From Acidisoma sp. L85 (GTDB lineage Bacteria > Pseudomonadota > Alphaproteobacteria > Acetobacterales > Acetobacteraceae), in the NCBI RefSeq assembly GCF_009765865.1, contig NZ_LMUQ01000024.1:93175-157174 (forward strand): 64,000 nt of DNA. The letters run 5' to 3'. The notes beneath the pieces were generated by a model, which did no database searches, was not told the DNA's origin, and saw only the letters and a program-made list of their open reading frames with translations. A program made the translations under genes and the position numbers. The first letter of the stretch is position 1. Every line of letters begins with the position of its first letter. This document shows positions 1 through 9,282 of the stretch, one piece after another.

Positions 1-843
1 GCCGCGGTCTGCTGGGACATGCTGGGTCGCCCTACCCCTGTGCTATTCGCGGAGGCAGGCCCGGGGCGCGGCACGCTGATGGCCGACGCGACCCGCGTGC
101 TCGCCCGCGTGGCCCCTGCCTTCACCGAGGCGATGACAGTACATTTCATCGAAACCTCGCCCCGGCTGCGTGCCGAGCAGGCGATACGGGTTCCGATGGC
201 CGCCTGGCATGACGCGCTAGAGGGGCTACCGTCCGGCCCTGTGATCCTGATCGCCAATGAGTTCCTCGACGCCCTGCCGGTCCGCCAGTTTCGCCTCGTC
301 GCCGGCCGCTGGGTCGAGCGGTTCGTGCAGGATGGCGCTTTCGTCGAACGCCCGGCCTTCCCGCCGGAGAATGCGGAGGACGACCGCAGCGAGATCGAGA
401 TCAACGAAGCCGCCGACGCCTTCTGTGCCGACCTTGCCGCGCGGATCGTCACTGATGGCGGTCTCGCCCTGATCCTGGATTATGGCCGCGACGGCAATGC
501 CGGCAACAGTCTGCAAGCACTACGCGATGGCGCGCCCACCGACCCGCTGGCCGAGCCCGGATCGGCGGATCTCACCGCCCATGTCGATTTCGCCGCCATC
601 GCTCGCGCGGCGCGAGGCCAGGGCGCCGAGGTGCAGGGACCGGTGATGCAGGGTGTCTTCCTCCAGCGCCTCGGCCTCTTCGAACGCGCCGAACGTCTGG
701 CGCGAGGCAGGTCCGAAACCGAGGCCGCGACGGTGATGGGTGCCGCGCGACGCCTGGCCGAGCCGCGTGGTATGGGCAGTCTGTTCGTGGCGCTTGCCAT
801 CGCCGCGCCCGGCACCCCCCCTCTTCCCGGATTCGCCGCATGA
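1..843 (+). CDS. MidA/NDUFAF7-family SAM-dependent methyltransferase, 5' end outside the window
   Basis: This is the C-terminal part of a class I SAM-dependent methyltransferase of the MidA (DUF185, NDUFAF7) family. The frame is open from base 1, before the first ATG at 19, and the AEAGPGRGTLM glycine-rich SAM-binding loop appears within about 25 residues of the edge, so the N-terminus lies upstream. Further family signs are the ANEFLDALPVRQF motif and an LILDYG segment near the middle. In mitochondria the relative methylates an arginine of a complex I subunit; whether the bacterial enzyme does the same is inferred. The stop codon overlaps the pgeF start (ATGA), which indicates translational coupling. 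Confidence 0.88.
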   Translation, partial: AAVCWDMLGRPTPVLFAEAGPGRGTLMADATRVLARVAPAFTEAMTVHFIETSPRLRAEQAIRVPMAAWHDALEGLPSGPVILIANEFLDALPVRQFRLVAGRWVERFVQDGAFVERPAFPPENAEDDRSEIEINEAADAFCADLAARIVTDGGLALILDYGRDGNAGNSLQALRDGAPTDPLAEPGSADLTAHVDFAAIARAARGQGAEVQGPVMQGVFLQRLGLFERAERLARGRSETEAATVMGAARRLAEPRGMGSLFVALAIAAPGTPPLPGFAA

Positions 844-1613
844 CCCTCCCAAGCTTCGTCTCCGTTCCAGAACTGCGCGCCGCCCACGGCTTCTTCACGC
901 GGGAGGGCGGGGTTTCCGCTGGCGCCTATGCCAGCCTCAATTGCAGCATTTCCGGCGGCGATGATCGCGCGGCGGTCACCGAGAATCGGGCGCGTGTCGC
1001 CCGCGCCTTGGATGTGGCGCCGGAGCAGCTCGTGGGGCTGCATCAGGTCCACGGACCGGACGTCGAGACCGTCCTAGCACCCTGGATCGCTGGTGCCGGT
1101 CCGCGCGCCGATGCGATGGTGACGGCGGTGCCCGGCATCGCCCTCGGCGTCGTCACCGCCGACTGCGCGCCCGTGCTCTTCGCGGATACCGAGGCCCGGG
1201 TCATCGGCGCCGCCCATGCCGGCTGGCGCGGTGCCGTCGCGGGCGTGCTGGAGGCAACCGTAGAGGCGATGGCCGCGCTCGGCGCGCATCCGGGGCGGAT
1301 CATCGCCGCTATCGGGCCCTGCATCCGCCAGGACTCCTACGAAGTGGCGGGCGATCTGCGCGGCTCGGTGCTCGATCAGAATGCCGAGGATGAGCGCTTC
1401 TTTCTCCCCGGCCGCCCTGAGCGCTGGATGTTCGACCTCGCCGGCTATTGCGAAGCCCGCCTCGTCGCGGCCGGGGTCGCCAAGGTCATCATCGCCGAGG
1501 GCGATACGGCGGCGGAGCCCGATCGCTTCTTCAGCCACCGCCGCCGCACGCTCGCCGGTGGCGGCGCGATCGGCCACCAGATGTCGGCGATCGTTCTTGG
1601 AGCGCGCCTATGA
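840..1613 (+). CDS. pgeF: Peptidoglycan editing factor PgeF (multicopper polyphenol-oxidase/laccase-domain family)
   Basis: The 257-residue protein has the usual length and signatures of the YfiH/PgeF family: HQVHGPDV, TADCAPVLF, AAHAGWRG and AIGPCI. Together these supply the conserved His and Cys residues of the metal-binding active site. In E. coli the family removes wrongly incorporated L-Ser from peptidoglycan precursors; it has also been described as an adenosine deaminase/phosphorylase and as a laccase. The ATG overlaps the stop of the upstream methyltransferase. Its own stop overlaps the next start at 1610, so the three genes form one tightly coupled operon. Confidence 0.92.
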   Translation: MTLPSFVSVPELRAAHGFFTREGGVSAGAYASLNCSISGGDDRAAVTENRARVARALDVAPEQLVGLHQVHGPDVETVLAPWIAGAGPRADAMVTAVPGIALGVVTADCAPVLFADTEARVIGAAHAGWRGAVAGVLEATVEAMAALGAHPGRIIAAIGPCIRQDSYEVAGDLRGSVLDQNAEDERFFLPGRPERWMFDLAGYCEARLVAAGVAKVIIAEGDTAAEPDRFFSHRRRTLAGGGAIGHQMSAIVLGARL

Positions 1614-2539
1614 TCCGCCTGACTCGTCTCGCTTTCCTGGCGCTCGCCTTGCTGCCTGCCGCTTGCGGCGACTTTCCCCAACCCATGCTGGGCAATCCCG
1701 GCCGCATGGGCGCCCTGCTGGCGCATCCGCCGCCGCAGCGCATCGTGGTGCCGACGCCGCATGACGCACTGCTCGACGATCAGGCCGCCAAGCTTTTCGC
1801 GACCGACCTCGCCAATGCCCTCGTCAACCAGACCATTCCCGCCTTCGCCGCCCGTCCGCAGCGGGGGGATTGGGTGCTGGGCGTCCATGCCGTTCTGCAA
1901 GGCGACAGCGTGGTGCCGAGCTACACCATCACCGATCCGCGCGGCCACAAGCAGGGCAACTACTCAGGCCCGGCGGTATCGAGCGCATCCTGGGCCGCCG
2001 GTGATTCCGCGGCGCTCACCGATGCCGCCAATGCGGCGAGCCCCGGCATCTCCGACCTGCTCTCCAATATCGACGCGGTGCTGAAGCAGAACGACCCGAA
2101 CAGCCTGTATAACCGTCCGCCCCGGGTGGCCTTCTCGGGTGTCACCGGCGCGCCGGGCGACGGCAACCAGTCGCTCGCGAAGGAAATCGGGCGGGATCTG
2201 CCGGGCATGGGCGTGGTCATGGTGCAGCAGAAAGACCAGGCGGATTATCTGCTCAGCGGCAAGGTAAAAAATTCGACGGTGAACCCGCAGACGCAGCGCG
2301 TCGAACTCACCTGGGTCGTCACCACCCCCGACGGCAAGGAGACCGGCCGCGTCTCCCAGGTCCATGACATCCCGACCGGCTCGCTCGACAGCTATTGGGG
2401 CGACGTGGCGGCGGCCGCAGGGAGCCAGGCCGCCTTGGGGATCAAGGAGGTCATCGACAATGCGATCGGCAAGCGGGTTCCGAAATCGGCCAGCGCGCCT
2501 CCGTCCAAAGCGACCACGACATCGGGCAAAACGTCATGA
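1610..2539 (+). CDS. Predicted lipoprotein of about 309 residues
   Basis: The start is the ATG at 1610, which overlaps the pgeF stop. It gives a classic lipoprotein signal (MIRLTRLAFLALALLPAAC, lipobox PAAC, cysteine at residue 19), so the protein is probably anchored in the envelope. The mature part is hydrophilic, contains a V-A-F-S-G-V-T-G-A-P-G-D-G segment around residue 170, and ends in a Ser/Thr/Lys-rich tail. I recognise no catalytic motif. Position directly behind pgeF suggests, but does not prove, a cell-wall or envelope role. Confidence 0.8.
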   Translation: MIRLTRLAFLALALLPAACGDFPQPMLGNPGRMGALLAHPPPQRIVVPTPHDALLDDQAAKLFATDLANALVNQTIPAFAARPQRGDWVLGVHAVLQGDSVVPSYTITDPRGHKQGNYSGPAVSSASWAAGDSAALTDAANAASPGISDLLSNIDAVLKQNDPNSLYNRPPRVAFSGVTGAPGDGNQSLAKEIGRDLPGMGVVMVQQKDQADYLLSGKVKNSTVNPQTQRVELTWVVTTPDGKETGRVSQVHDIPTGSLDSYWGDVAAAAGSQAALGIKEVIDNAIGKRVPKSASAPPSKATTTSGKTS

Positions 2540-2633
2540 GCCGGAGAGTTGACATCCTTTACGCTGCGTGGACACCCCGCTTACGGGTTGATAGAAGCCG
2601 CCCCGCCGACCCGCACGCTCCGGAATCCGCCCA

Positions 2634-3566
2634 ATGAAAATCGTCGCCTGCAACAGCAACCGCGCCCTCGCGGAGGCTGTGGCCGCCGCGCTGAACCTGC
2701 CGCTGACCAAGGCCTCCGTCCGCCGCTTCGCGGATATGGAGATCTTCGTGGAGATCCACGAGAACGTCCGCGGCGAGGATGTCTTCGTGGTGCAGTCCAC
2801 CTCCTACCCCGCCAATGACAATCTGATGGAACTGCTGATCACCCTGGACGCGCTGCGGCGCGGCTCGGCCCGGCGGGTGACGGCGGTGATCCCCTATTTC
2901 GGCTATGCGCGGCAGGACCGGAAATCGGGTCCGCGCACGCCGATCAGCGCCAAGCTGGTCGCCAATCTGATCACTGAGGCCGGGGCCAATCGCGTGCTGA
3001 CGATGGATCTGCATGCCGGGCAAATCCAGGGCTTCTTCGACATCCCCGTCGATAACCTCTACGCCGCCCCGCTTTTCGCGCGCGACGTGAAGGAGCGTTA
3101 CGCCGGGCGCGATCTGATGATCGTCTCGCCCGATGTCGGCGGCGTGCTACGCGCCCGGTCGCTCGCCAAGCGGCTCGATGTCGATCTCGCCATCATCGAC
3201 AAGCGGCGTGAGCGGGCCGGCGTTTCGGAAGTGATGAACGTCATCGGTGAAGTGGCCGGCCGCGACTGCATCCTGGTCGATGACATCGTCGATTCCGGCG
3301 GCACGCTGTGCAACGCCGCCGCCGCGCTGATCGCCGAGGGCGCGCGTTCCGCCAGCGTCTATACCACCCATGGCGTGCTCTCGGGCGGCGCGGTCGCGCG
3401 CATCGCCTCCTCGCCCATCGAGATGATGACGATCACCGATTCGATCCTGGCGACCGAGGCCGTGCGGCTGGCAAGCAATCTGCGCCAGGTCACCATCGCG
3501 CCGCTTCTGGCCGAGGCGATGCGCCGGATCTCCGACGAGAGTTCGGTCAGTTCGCTGTTTGATTGA
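2634..3566 (+). CDS. prs: Ribose-phosphate pyrophosphokinase (PRPP synthetase)
   Basis: This cytoplasmic enzyme makes PRPP from ribose 5-phosphate and ATP for nucleotide, histidine and tryptophan synthesis. The 310-residue length is typical. Visible signatures are the N-terminal [17 protein letters not shown] stretch, the [25 protein letters not shown]-synthase signature, and the PRPP-binding loop [10 protein letters not shown]. About 95 bp separate it from the preceding lipoprotein gene, and a TTGACA hexamer at 2549-2554 lies in that gap, but I see no convincing -10 box at the right distance. Confidence 0.96.
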   Translation: MKIVACNSNRALAEAVAAALNLPLTKASVRRFADMEIFVEIHENVRGEDVFVVQSTSYPANDNLMELLITLDALRRGSARRVTAVIPYFGYARQDRKSGPRTPISAKLVANLITEAGANRVLTMDLHAGQIQGFFDIPVDNLYAAPLFARDVKERYAGRDLMIVSPDVGGVLRARSLAKRLDVDLAIIDKRRERAGVSEVMNVIGEVAGRDCILVDDIVDSGGTLCNAAAALIAEGARSASVYTTHGVLSGGAVARIASSPIEMMTITDSILATEAVRLASNLRQVTIAPLLAEAMRRISDESSVSSLFD

Positions 3567-3607
3567 GGGGCGCGCGGTCGCTTGCTCGGCTTTGTGAAGG
3601 ACCACCG

Positions 3608-4192
3608 ATGACGCTCATTACCCCGACCGCCTTCTGGTTCCTCCGCCATGGCGAGACCGACTGGAACGCTCAGGATCTGAGTCAGGGTGACATCGACATT
3701 CCGTTGAACGCAAAGGGCCGGGAGCAGGCGCTATCCGCCGCCGCCCTGGTGAAGGGCCATAAGATCGCGACCATCATCTCATCTAGTCTGTCTCGCGCGC
3801 TCGATACGGCGCAGGCGGTGTCGGATGCCATCGGCGTGCCGGTCCAGAGCGATGACGGGCTGCGCGAGGTGAAGTTCGGCGAGCAGGAAGGCAAGCCGAT
3901 GGGCGACTGGTACGACGACTGGATCGCCGGAACCTATACGCCGGAGCGCGCAGAGCCTTTCGCCGTGCTGCGCGAGCGCGCAGTCGTCGCCGTCAATCGC
4001 GCCTTGGACAATCCGGCGCCGGTCCTGGTGGTGGCGCATGGCGCGCTGTTCCGGGCGCTGCGCTCCGCCATGGGGTTGCAGCCGAATGTGCGGACGGCGA
4101 ATGCCGTGCCGATTTACTGCGAGCCGCCCGCCGCCGCCGGCCAGCCCTGGACGCTGCTGCCGGTGAACTCGGCCGGACCGGCCAAGAGCTGA
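3608..4192 (+). CDS. Histidine phosphatase (phosphoglycerate-mutase-like) family protein
   Basis: The start at 3608 was chosen over an upstream in-frame ATG because GAAGGA lies about 8 bases before it and the protein then begins directly at the conserved core. The 194-residue product has the catalytic LRHGETDWN motif, the second-histidine region VVAHGALFRALR, and the branch glutamate in FGEQEG. The family dephosphorylates small phosphoesters or acts as a mutase; the substrate here is unknown. It follows prs by about 40 bp and precedes an SDR gene, probably in one transcript. Confidence 0.88.
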   Translation: MTLITPTAFWFLRHGETDWNAQDLSQGDIDIPLNAKGREQALSAAALVKGHKIATIISSSLSRALDTAQAVSDAIGVPVQSDDGLREVKFGEQEGKPMGDWYDDWIAGTYTPERAEPFAVLRERAVVAVNRALDNPAPVLVVAHGALFRALRSAMGLQPNVRTANAVPIYCEPPAAAGQPWTLLPVNSAGPAKS

Positions 4193-4204
4193 GGGAGAGA
4201 CTTC

Positions 4205-5044
4205 ATGGCGCATGTAGCGATCGCGGCCGGCAAGACCGCGGTCATCACGGGTGCCGCGAGCGGCATCGGCCTGGCCGCCGCGCGGCGTTTCGCGCGGTTG
4301 GGGATGAATGTCGTGCTGGCGGACCTCCCTGGCGAGGCGCTGAACCAGGCGCACGCGGCGGTGTCCGATGAGGCCGCCGGCTCGGAAATTGTGGCGATTC
4401 CTACGGACGTGTCGCGCCCCGACGACGTGGAGGCGCTGCGCGAAGCGGTGGAGGCGGGTTTCGGGTCCGTAAGCCTGCTGATGAACAATGCCGGCTCCGG
4501 CGCCAATCCGGGGCGGTCCTGGGAGAATCCAGAGGGCTGGCGCAGGCTGCTCGACACCAATCTTTGGGGCGTGATCAACGGTGTCCAGGCTTTCCTGCCA
4601 GGCATGATCGGCTCCGCTGAGCCGGGTCTCGTCATCAATACTGGCTCGAAGCAGGGCATCACCTTGCCGCCGGGCAATAGTGCTTACAACCTGTCCAAGG
4701 CCGGGGTGCGCGCCTTCACCGAAAGCCTTGCGCATGAGTTGCGGAACACCGACGGCGCGCGGATCAGCGCGCACCTGCTCATCCCCGGCTTCACCCATAC
4801 GGGCATGACAGGGGGCGCCACGAAGCCCGACGCAGCCTGGACGCCCGATCAGGTGGTCGATTTCATGCTGGCGAGTCTGGAGCGCGGGGATTTCTACATT
4901 CTCTGCGCTGACAACGCGGTGCCGCGCGCGGTGGACGAGAAGCGCATGCAGTGGATGGCCGACGACATCATCCGCAACCGTCCGGCGCTGTCACGCTGGC
5001 ATCCGGACTACGCAGCGGAATTCTCGGCTTTCGTCGAATCGTAA
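4205..5044 (+). CDS. Short-chain dehydrogenase/reductase (SDR) family oxidoreductase
   Basis: This 279-residue classical SDR has the TGAASGIG nucleotide-binding motif near residue 17, NNAG around residue 96, a serine in the INTGSKQG segment and the catalytic YNLSKAG motif. It therefore oxidises or reduces an alcohol or ketone using NAD(P)H; the substrate cannot be read from the sequence. A GAGGGAGA ribosome-binding site precedes the ATG, 12 bp behind the phosphatase stop. A GGCTGA-GATT-TCAGCC dyad lies about 30 bp downstream and may mark the end of the transcript. Confidence 0.9.
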   Translation: MAHVAIAAGKTAVITGAASGIGLAAARRFARLGMNVVLADLPGEALNQAHAAVSDEAAGSEIVAIPTDVSRPDDVEALREAVEAGFGSVSLLMNNAGSGANPGRSWENPEGWRRLLDTNLWGVINGVQAFLPGMIGSAEPGLVINTGSKQGITLPPGNSAYNLSKAGVRAFTESLAHELRNTDGARISAHLLIPGFTHTGMTGGATKPDAAWTPDQVVDFMLASLERGDFYILCADNAVPRAVDEKRMQWMADDIIRNRPALSRWHPDYAAEFSAFVES

Positions 5045-5144
5045 AGGTGGAGTTCTCTCGGGCGGAACGATTCGGCTGAGATTTCAGCCCGGATTAACTT
5101 TGACTGCGTAGACCCTCCGACCTCAGCTTGGTCGGGAGGTTGCG

Positions 5145-5765
5145 GTGGCTATTGGTGGAACTGGCAGGGCGAATGCTCCGACTAAGCAACCATTGAAACT
5201 TGACGGTACTGCCAAAAATTTTCAGCCCGGCTCACCTTCTGGAATAAATGAGAAGGACGGGATACATCGATTTCACGACCCATTAGGCAAGCCCACGCCG
5301 CACTCCAGCCGCAGGGGTGCCGAGCATGCCATGAAGGAAATGGCCAAGACCACCCGGCAGAATTGCCTAAAGATTGTGCCCAAACCTGGATCGAGCGCTA
5401 TCCTGGAAGACGGCCTGAAGCTTCTGCATACATTGCCATTTCCCGATGTGAACCAGTTTGGATCGAAAGCTCCGTATCGGGTGAGCCATGAACTCGATGG
5501 CAGTCTCAAGTTTACCTCGGCTAAAGCAGCGCCACCGGGTGAGAAAAACGATACCCTCACGCTCAAACCCGATGGTGAGATCAGTTATGCGGCCGGCCCT
5601 CATCGAATGGATCCCAAACTCAATCCTGCCCAAAGGGATCTGAATGCGAAACACAACATGCTGAGAATGTTTTGTGCCGCGACAAACAGGAAAGTCGCCG
5701 AGCCGACTGGGATATTCAGATTGGGCGCAGCACTGCAGGGGCTAGGACGGAAATTCCGGAAGTAG
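5145..5765 (+). CDS. Orphan hypothetical protein, 206 residues, possible secreted effector
   Basis: A GTG start at 5145 follows a GGGAGGT ribosome-binding site at a good distance. The product has a disordered Gly/Thr/Lys/Pro-rich N-terminus without a Sec signal or membrane segment, a central region with several basic residues, and a basic C-terminus ending in RKFRK. I recognise no domain. Its base composition is visibly less GC-rich than its neighbours, with AT-ending codons common. It stands alone between an SDR gene and the cfa cassette on the opposite strand. A soluble disordered N-terminus and atypical composition are seen in type III/IV effectors, but this is only a suggestion. Confidence 0.6.
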   Translation: MAIGGTGRANAPTKQPLKLDGTAKNFQPGSPSGINEKDGIHRFHDPLGKPTPHSSRRGAEHAMKEMAKTTRQNCLKIVPKPGSSAILEDGLKLLHTLPFPDVNQFGSKAPYRVSHELDGSLKFTSAKAAPPGEKNDTLTLKPDGEISYAAGPHRMDPKLNPAQRDLNAKHNMLRMFCAATNRKVAEPTGIFRLGAALQGLGRKFRK

Positions 5766-5840
5766 GGCTCCCACTCAAAATTCCTCAGGCCTGAAGAGCG
5801 TTCCCGCGGTCGTGGGCCAGCGAGCGATTTTCGTCGGCGT

Positions 5841-7052
5841 CTACGCCGGATTCGTCACCCGGTATAGCGCGACGTCGATCGCTCCCGCGCGGAAACCAGC
5901 CTCGCAATAGGCGAGATAGTAGTCCCATTTGCGGCCGAATATCTCGTCCAATCCAGAGGCGCGCAGCCGGGGCCAGGCATCGTGGAAGCGGCGGCGCCAC
6001 TCGGCGAGGGTGCGGGCGTAGCTAAGGCCGAAGGTCTCCACCGTGTCGAGCGATAAGCCGGCGCCACCGATTTGTCTTTGCATGATCGAGGGTGTCGGCA
6101 GCATGCCGCCGGGGAAGATATAACGCTGGATGAAGTCGGGACTCCGTAGATAGGCGCTGAACTTTTCATCGGCGATGGTGATGACCTGCAGCACGGCAAC
6201 GCCACCGGGCGCCAGGCAAGCGCGCAGCTTGGCGAAATAGGTCGGCCAATATTTCACCCCGACCGCCTCCAGCATCTCGATCGAGACAATGCGGTCGTAG
6301 ACAGTGTTCACGTCCCTGTAGTCCTGGAGCCGTATTTCCGCTTTCGGACCAGGAGTGGAGAAGCGCCGTTGTGCATAGTCGAGCTGGGCTGGCGACAAGG
6401 TGATGCCCGTCACATCACACCCGCGCGCACAGATCCGTTCCGCGAGTCCGCCCCAGCCGCAGCCGATTTCCAGCACGGTCTCGGCACCCGTCACACCCAG
6501 GTGGCGCAACACGCGGTCCTGCTTGATTTCCTGCGCTTCCTCCAGGGATTGATGCGGGTCCGTAAAGAGTGCTGAGGAGTAGCTCATGCCACGATCAAGC
6601 CAGCTCTCGTAGAAGTCGTTGCCGAGATCATAGTGAGACACGATGTTCCGCCGGCTGCCACGTTTCGTATTCGCGTGCCACCGATGCATCACACGATTCA
6701 ACAGACGCATCGCGGTGGTTCCAGTGATGCTATCGCCGAGCGCATCCTGGTTGCGTGCCGCAAGCTCGATGAGCGCGGGCAAATCCGGGCTGGACCAGTC
6801 TCCGTCCATGAAAGCCTCGGCGAAGCCTACATCGCCGCCGAGCACGAGTTGCCGCAGCGCGCGCCAGCGATGCAGGAAGAGCGTCGCTTCGGGTCCCGAC
6901 CCTGCGCCGGCGCCGACAAGCTCCTCGCCGGACGGCAGCCGCACGGTCACTTGTCCCAGTGCGAGCTGGCGCAGCAACCGGGTGAGGAACAAGCGGCCGA
7001 TCCAGTCGCCACGCACCGTAGGAGCGGATCCGAGAATTGCTGTTTGAGACAT
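5841..7052 (-). CDS. Cyclopropane-fatty-acyl-phospholipid synthase family protein (first copy)
   Basis: This 403-residue SAM-dependent methyltransferase belongs to the CFA synthase family, which adds a methylene (or methyl) group to unsaturated acyl chains of membrane phospholipids. Diagnostic parts are the YDLGNDFYESWLD motif, the SAM loop LEIGCGWGG, the SIEMLEAVG segment and the PGGMLPTPS motif. The ATG at 7052 lies two bases after the DUF1365 stop, so it is the last gene of a three-gene operon (FAD oxidoreductase, DUF1365, cfa). The same trio occurs in photo-oxidative-stress clusters of other alphaproteobacteria. A second cfa gene lies at 11009-12043. Confidence 0.93.
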   Translation of the reverse strand: MSQTAILGSAPTVRGDWIGRLFLTRLLRQLALGQVTVRLPSGEELVGAGAGSGPEATLFLHRWRALRQLVLGGDVGFAEAFMDGDWSSPDLPALIELAARNQDALGDSITGTTAMRLLNRVMHRWHANTKRGSRRNIVSHYDLGNDFYESWLDRGMSYSSALFTDPHQSLEEAQEIKQDRVLRHLGVTGAETVLEIGCGWGGLAERICARGCDVTGITLSPAQLDYAQRRFSTPGPKAEIRLQDYRDVNTVYDRIVSIEMLEAVGVKYWPTYFAKLRACLAPGGVAVLQVITIADEKFSAYLRSPDFIQRYIFPGGMLPTPSIMQRQIGGAGLSLDTVETFGLSYARTLAEWRRRFHDAWPRLRASGLDEIFGRKWDYYLAYCEAGFRAGAIDVALYRVTNPA

Positions 7053-7054
7053 GC

Positions 7055-7819
7055 TCAGGCGCCTACGAAAGTCACAGCCGCGACAGGCGCCGCGGGGCGT
7101 GGGTGATAGCCGGCGCGCTTGCGCCAGATCCGCAATGCTTCCCAATGAATGCCAGTCACAACCTTGAACCCGAGGAGCGGCGCACGCACAAAGGCCCTCA
7201 GCAACGAACGGTCGGTAAGGGGTTCGCGGCGGCCTGACAGGCTGGCGGTAATGAGCCGTCCCTGAGCACCGATCCCCTCGATGGAGACGGAAACGAGAGG
7301 GCCGGGCGGGAGAACGCGGAAACGATATTCCATCTCCATCGGCATGAAGGGTGAGACGTAGAATACCTTGCGGCAGCTCTGGCGAATGACGCGGTGAGCG
7401 CCCTCGGTGGGGATGAGATAGGCGTGCCGCTGGCCGAAGGTGTTGTTCACCTCGTAAAGAACGGCGACGATCGCGCCGTCCGACCCATGGCAGAAGAAAA
7501 CACTTAGCGGATTGAAGGCGTGGCCCAGGACGCGCGGCATGGCCAGCACGCAGATCGCACCGTCGGCCGCTAGACCCGCCAAGGCACATTGGCCGCGCAC
7601 CCAATCGGCGAGACCGGTCCGCGTCCCGGCGCCGTGGTCGCTCTGTCGAAAGCTGAAGAGGTTGAACCGGTCGACCGAGAACAATTGCAAACCGTGATCG
7701 AGATCCGCCAATTCGTCGAGATCGAGCAGCAGCGAGAAGATGCGGTAGCGCAGCCGGTGCAGGCGCGGCCTGAAACGCTGGTGGATGACGAGCCCGGCAT
7801 AAAGCGCGGAGTGGCTCAT
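7055..7819 (-). CDS. DUF1365 domain-containing protein
   Basis: The 254-residue protein matches DUF1365 over its full length, with an RLHRLRYRIFSLLLDLDEL beginning, the GHAFNPLSVFFCH motif, LYEVNNTFGQRHAY, and a VSPFMPMEMEYRF segment. Members are almost always encoded between an FAD oxidoreductase and a CFA-synthase-like methyltransferase, as here. The start overlaps the upstream stop (ATGA) and the stop is two bases before the cfa ATG, so the three are translated as a unit. The biochemical role is not settled; involvement in membrane fatty-acid modification is inferred from context. Confidence 0.93.
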   Translation of the reverse strand: MSHSALYAGLVIHQRFRPRLHRLRYRIFSLLLDLDELADLDHGLQLFSVDRFNLFSFRQSDHGAGTRTGLADWVRGQCALAGLAADGAICVLAMPRVLGHAFNPLSVFFCHGSDGAIVAVLYEVNNTFGQRHAYLIPTEGAHRVIRQSCRKVFYVSPFMPMEMEYRFRVLPPGPLVSVSIEGIGAQGRLITASLSGRREPLTDRSLLRAFVRAPLLGFKVVTGIHWEALRIWRKRAGYHPRPAAPVAAVTFVGA

Positions 7820-9168
7820 GATATGCCTGCCGCGACAGGCGTTTTCGCCTTTAGACGAATGCGGCCGGATTCATCGTCACACGCCCAAGGCCGTCGAACG
7901 TTGCCGAGGGCTTCGGCCACGGCGAGGCCCGCTTGCAGACCATCCTCATGGAAGCCCGCGCCGAACCAGGCGCCGCAGAACCAGGTGCGCCGGACGCCTT
8001 GCAGACTCCACAAGTCGCGCTGCGCCGCGAGCGCCGCGCGGTCGAAAAGCGGGTGCGTATATTGCTCGGTATGGAGAATCGTTCCGGCGGCGGGCGGTCG
8101 CGGCGGGTTGAGTGTGAGGAAATAATCGCACGGTCCGGGCAGCGCCTGGAGCCGGTTCATCCAATAAGTGACGAAGGGCGGCCCGCCTGCATCACCCGAT
8201 TCCATGAAATTCCAGCTCGACCAGACGCGCCGGCGGCGCGGCATCAGCGTCGCATCAGTGTGCAGCACCGCGAGGTTGCGCGTATGGCCGAAAGCACCGA
8301 GCAGCGCGGTCTCTCGCTCATCGGGATCCGCCAGCATGGCAAATGCCTGATGAGCGTGGCTCGCGATCACAACATGGTCATGCCATGCGACCTCTCCGGC
8401 GATATCCTCGATCCGCACCGCATCCTGGGTGCGCGCCACGGAGCCAATCCGCCGCGCGAGATGGATTGGGCCCGAGACGCCATCGACAAGCCAACGCAGG
8501 TAGTTGCGCGCGCCGCCAGCAACGGTGCGCCATTCCGGCCGTCCCGAAACGCGCAACAAACCGTGATTGGCGCAAAAGCGGATAAAGGCGGCGGCGGGAT
8601 AGTCACCGATCGCGGCGGTCGGTGTCGACCAGATGGCAGCGGCCATCGGCAGCAGATGGTCGTCACGGAAGGCAGCGCCATAGCCGCCTTCGATCAAGTA
8701 TTCGTCGAGGGTGAGATCGAGCGCTTCCATCCGGGCGATATCGCGTGGCGCCTGGCGGTAGAAGCGCAGCAGGTCGCGCATCATCGCCCAGAAGCGTGGC
8801 CGGATCACATTTGCCTTTTGTGCGAGAAGCCCGCCGAGATCGGTGCCTGCATATTCGAGCGCGCCCGCGTGACGCGAGACGGCGAAGGACATCTCCGAGG
8901 GCTGCGACGCGACGCCAAGATGCGCGAGGAGTGCTGTGAAATTCGGATAGGTCGCCTCGTTATAGACGATGAAACCAGCATCGACGGCGATGCCGGGCGC
9001 GCCGCTGGGCGTCAGCGTATTGGTGTGGCCGCCGAGGCGATCGGCGCCCTCGTAGAGCGTCACGCGATGACGTTTGGACAGCAGCCAGGCGCAGGAAAGT
9101 CCTGCGATGCCCGAGCCGATGACGGCGATGTCCAAAGGGCTGTCATGAAGGCCGGGGCCAAGTTGCAT
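7816..9168 (-). CDS. FAD-dependent oxidoreductase (flavin amine-oxidase type), first gene of the cfa operon
   Basis: The 450-residue protein opens with the dinucleotide-binding motif AVIGSGIAGLSCAWLL and continues with YEGADRLGGHTNTL, the pattern of the amine oxidase/protoporphyrinogen-oxidase-like superfamily. The C-terminus has a second FAD-binding stretch, FCGAWFGAGFHEDGLQAGLAVAEAL. It is the first gene of the minus-strand operon with DUF1365 and cfa, so it probably acts on an acyl chain, for example by desaturation or rearrangement, rather than on an amine; that is inference. The 115 bp up to the divergent esterase gene hold no ECF sigma-factor promoter that I can recognise. Confidence 0.9.
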   Translation of the reverse strand: MQLGPGLHDSPLDIAVIGSGIAGLSCAWLLSKRHRVTLYEGADRLGGHTNTLTPSGAPGIAVDAGFIVYNEATYPNFTALLAHLGVASQPSEMSFAVSRHAGALEYAGTDLGGLLAQKANVIRPRFWAMMRDLLRFYRQAPRDIARMEALDLTLDEYLIEGGYGAAFRDDHLLPMAAAIWSTPTAAIGDYPAAAFIRFCANHGLLRVSGRPEWRTVAGGARNYLRWLVDGVSGPIHLARRIGSVARTQDAVRIEDIAGEVAWHDHVVIASHAHQAFAMLADPDERETALLGAFGHTRNLAVLHTDATLMPRRRRVWSSWNFMESGDAGGPPFVTYWMNRLQALPGPCDYFLTLNPPRPPAAGTILHTEQYTHPLFDRAALAAQRDLWSLQGVRRTWFCGAWFGAGFHEDGLQAGLAVAEALGNVRRPWACDDESGRIRLKAKTPVAAGIS

Positions 9169-9282
9169 CCATCCATCCTGCCGCTAACCACCTGACTACG
9201 GCTTGGAGGCTGCTTCGGATGCATGTGGTGTCGGCGCGAGAACTTGCTCGTTATCCCCGTCTCGCGGCCTATCTCTGGTCCC

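Noticed and set aside
2549-2577. TTGACA upstream of prs as a sigma-70 promoter
   Set aside because: No recognisable -10 hexamer at a 16-18-base distance.
9169-9282. An ECF sigma (ChrR/RpoE-like) promoter between the two lipid cassettes
   Set aside because: I looked for a TGATCC/TAAGA-type pair on both strands and did not see one.
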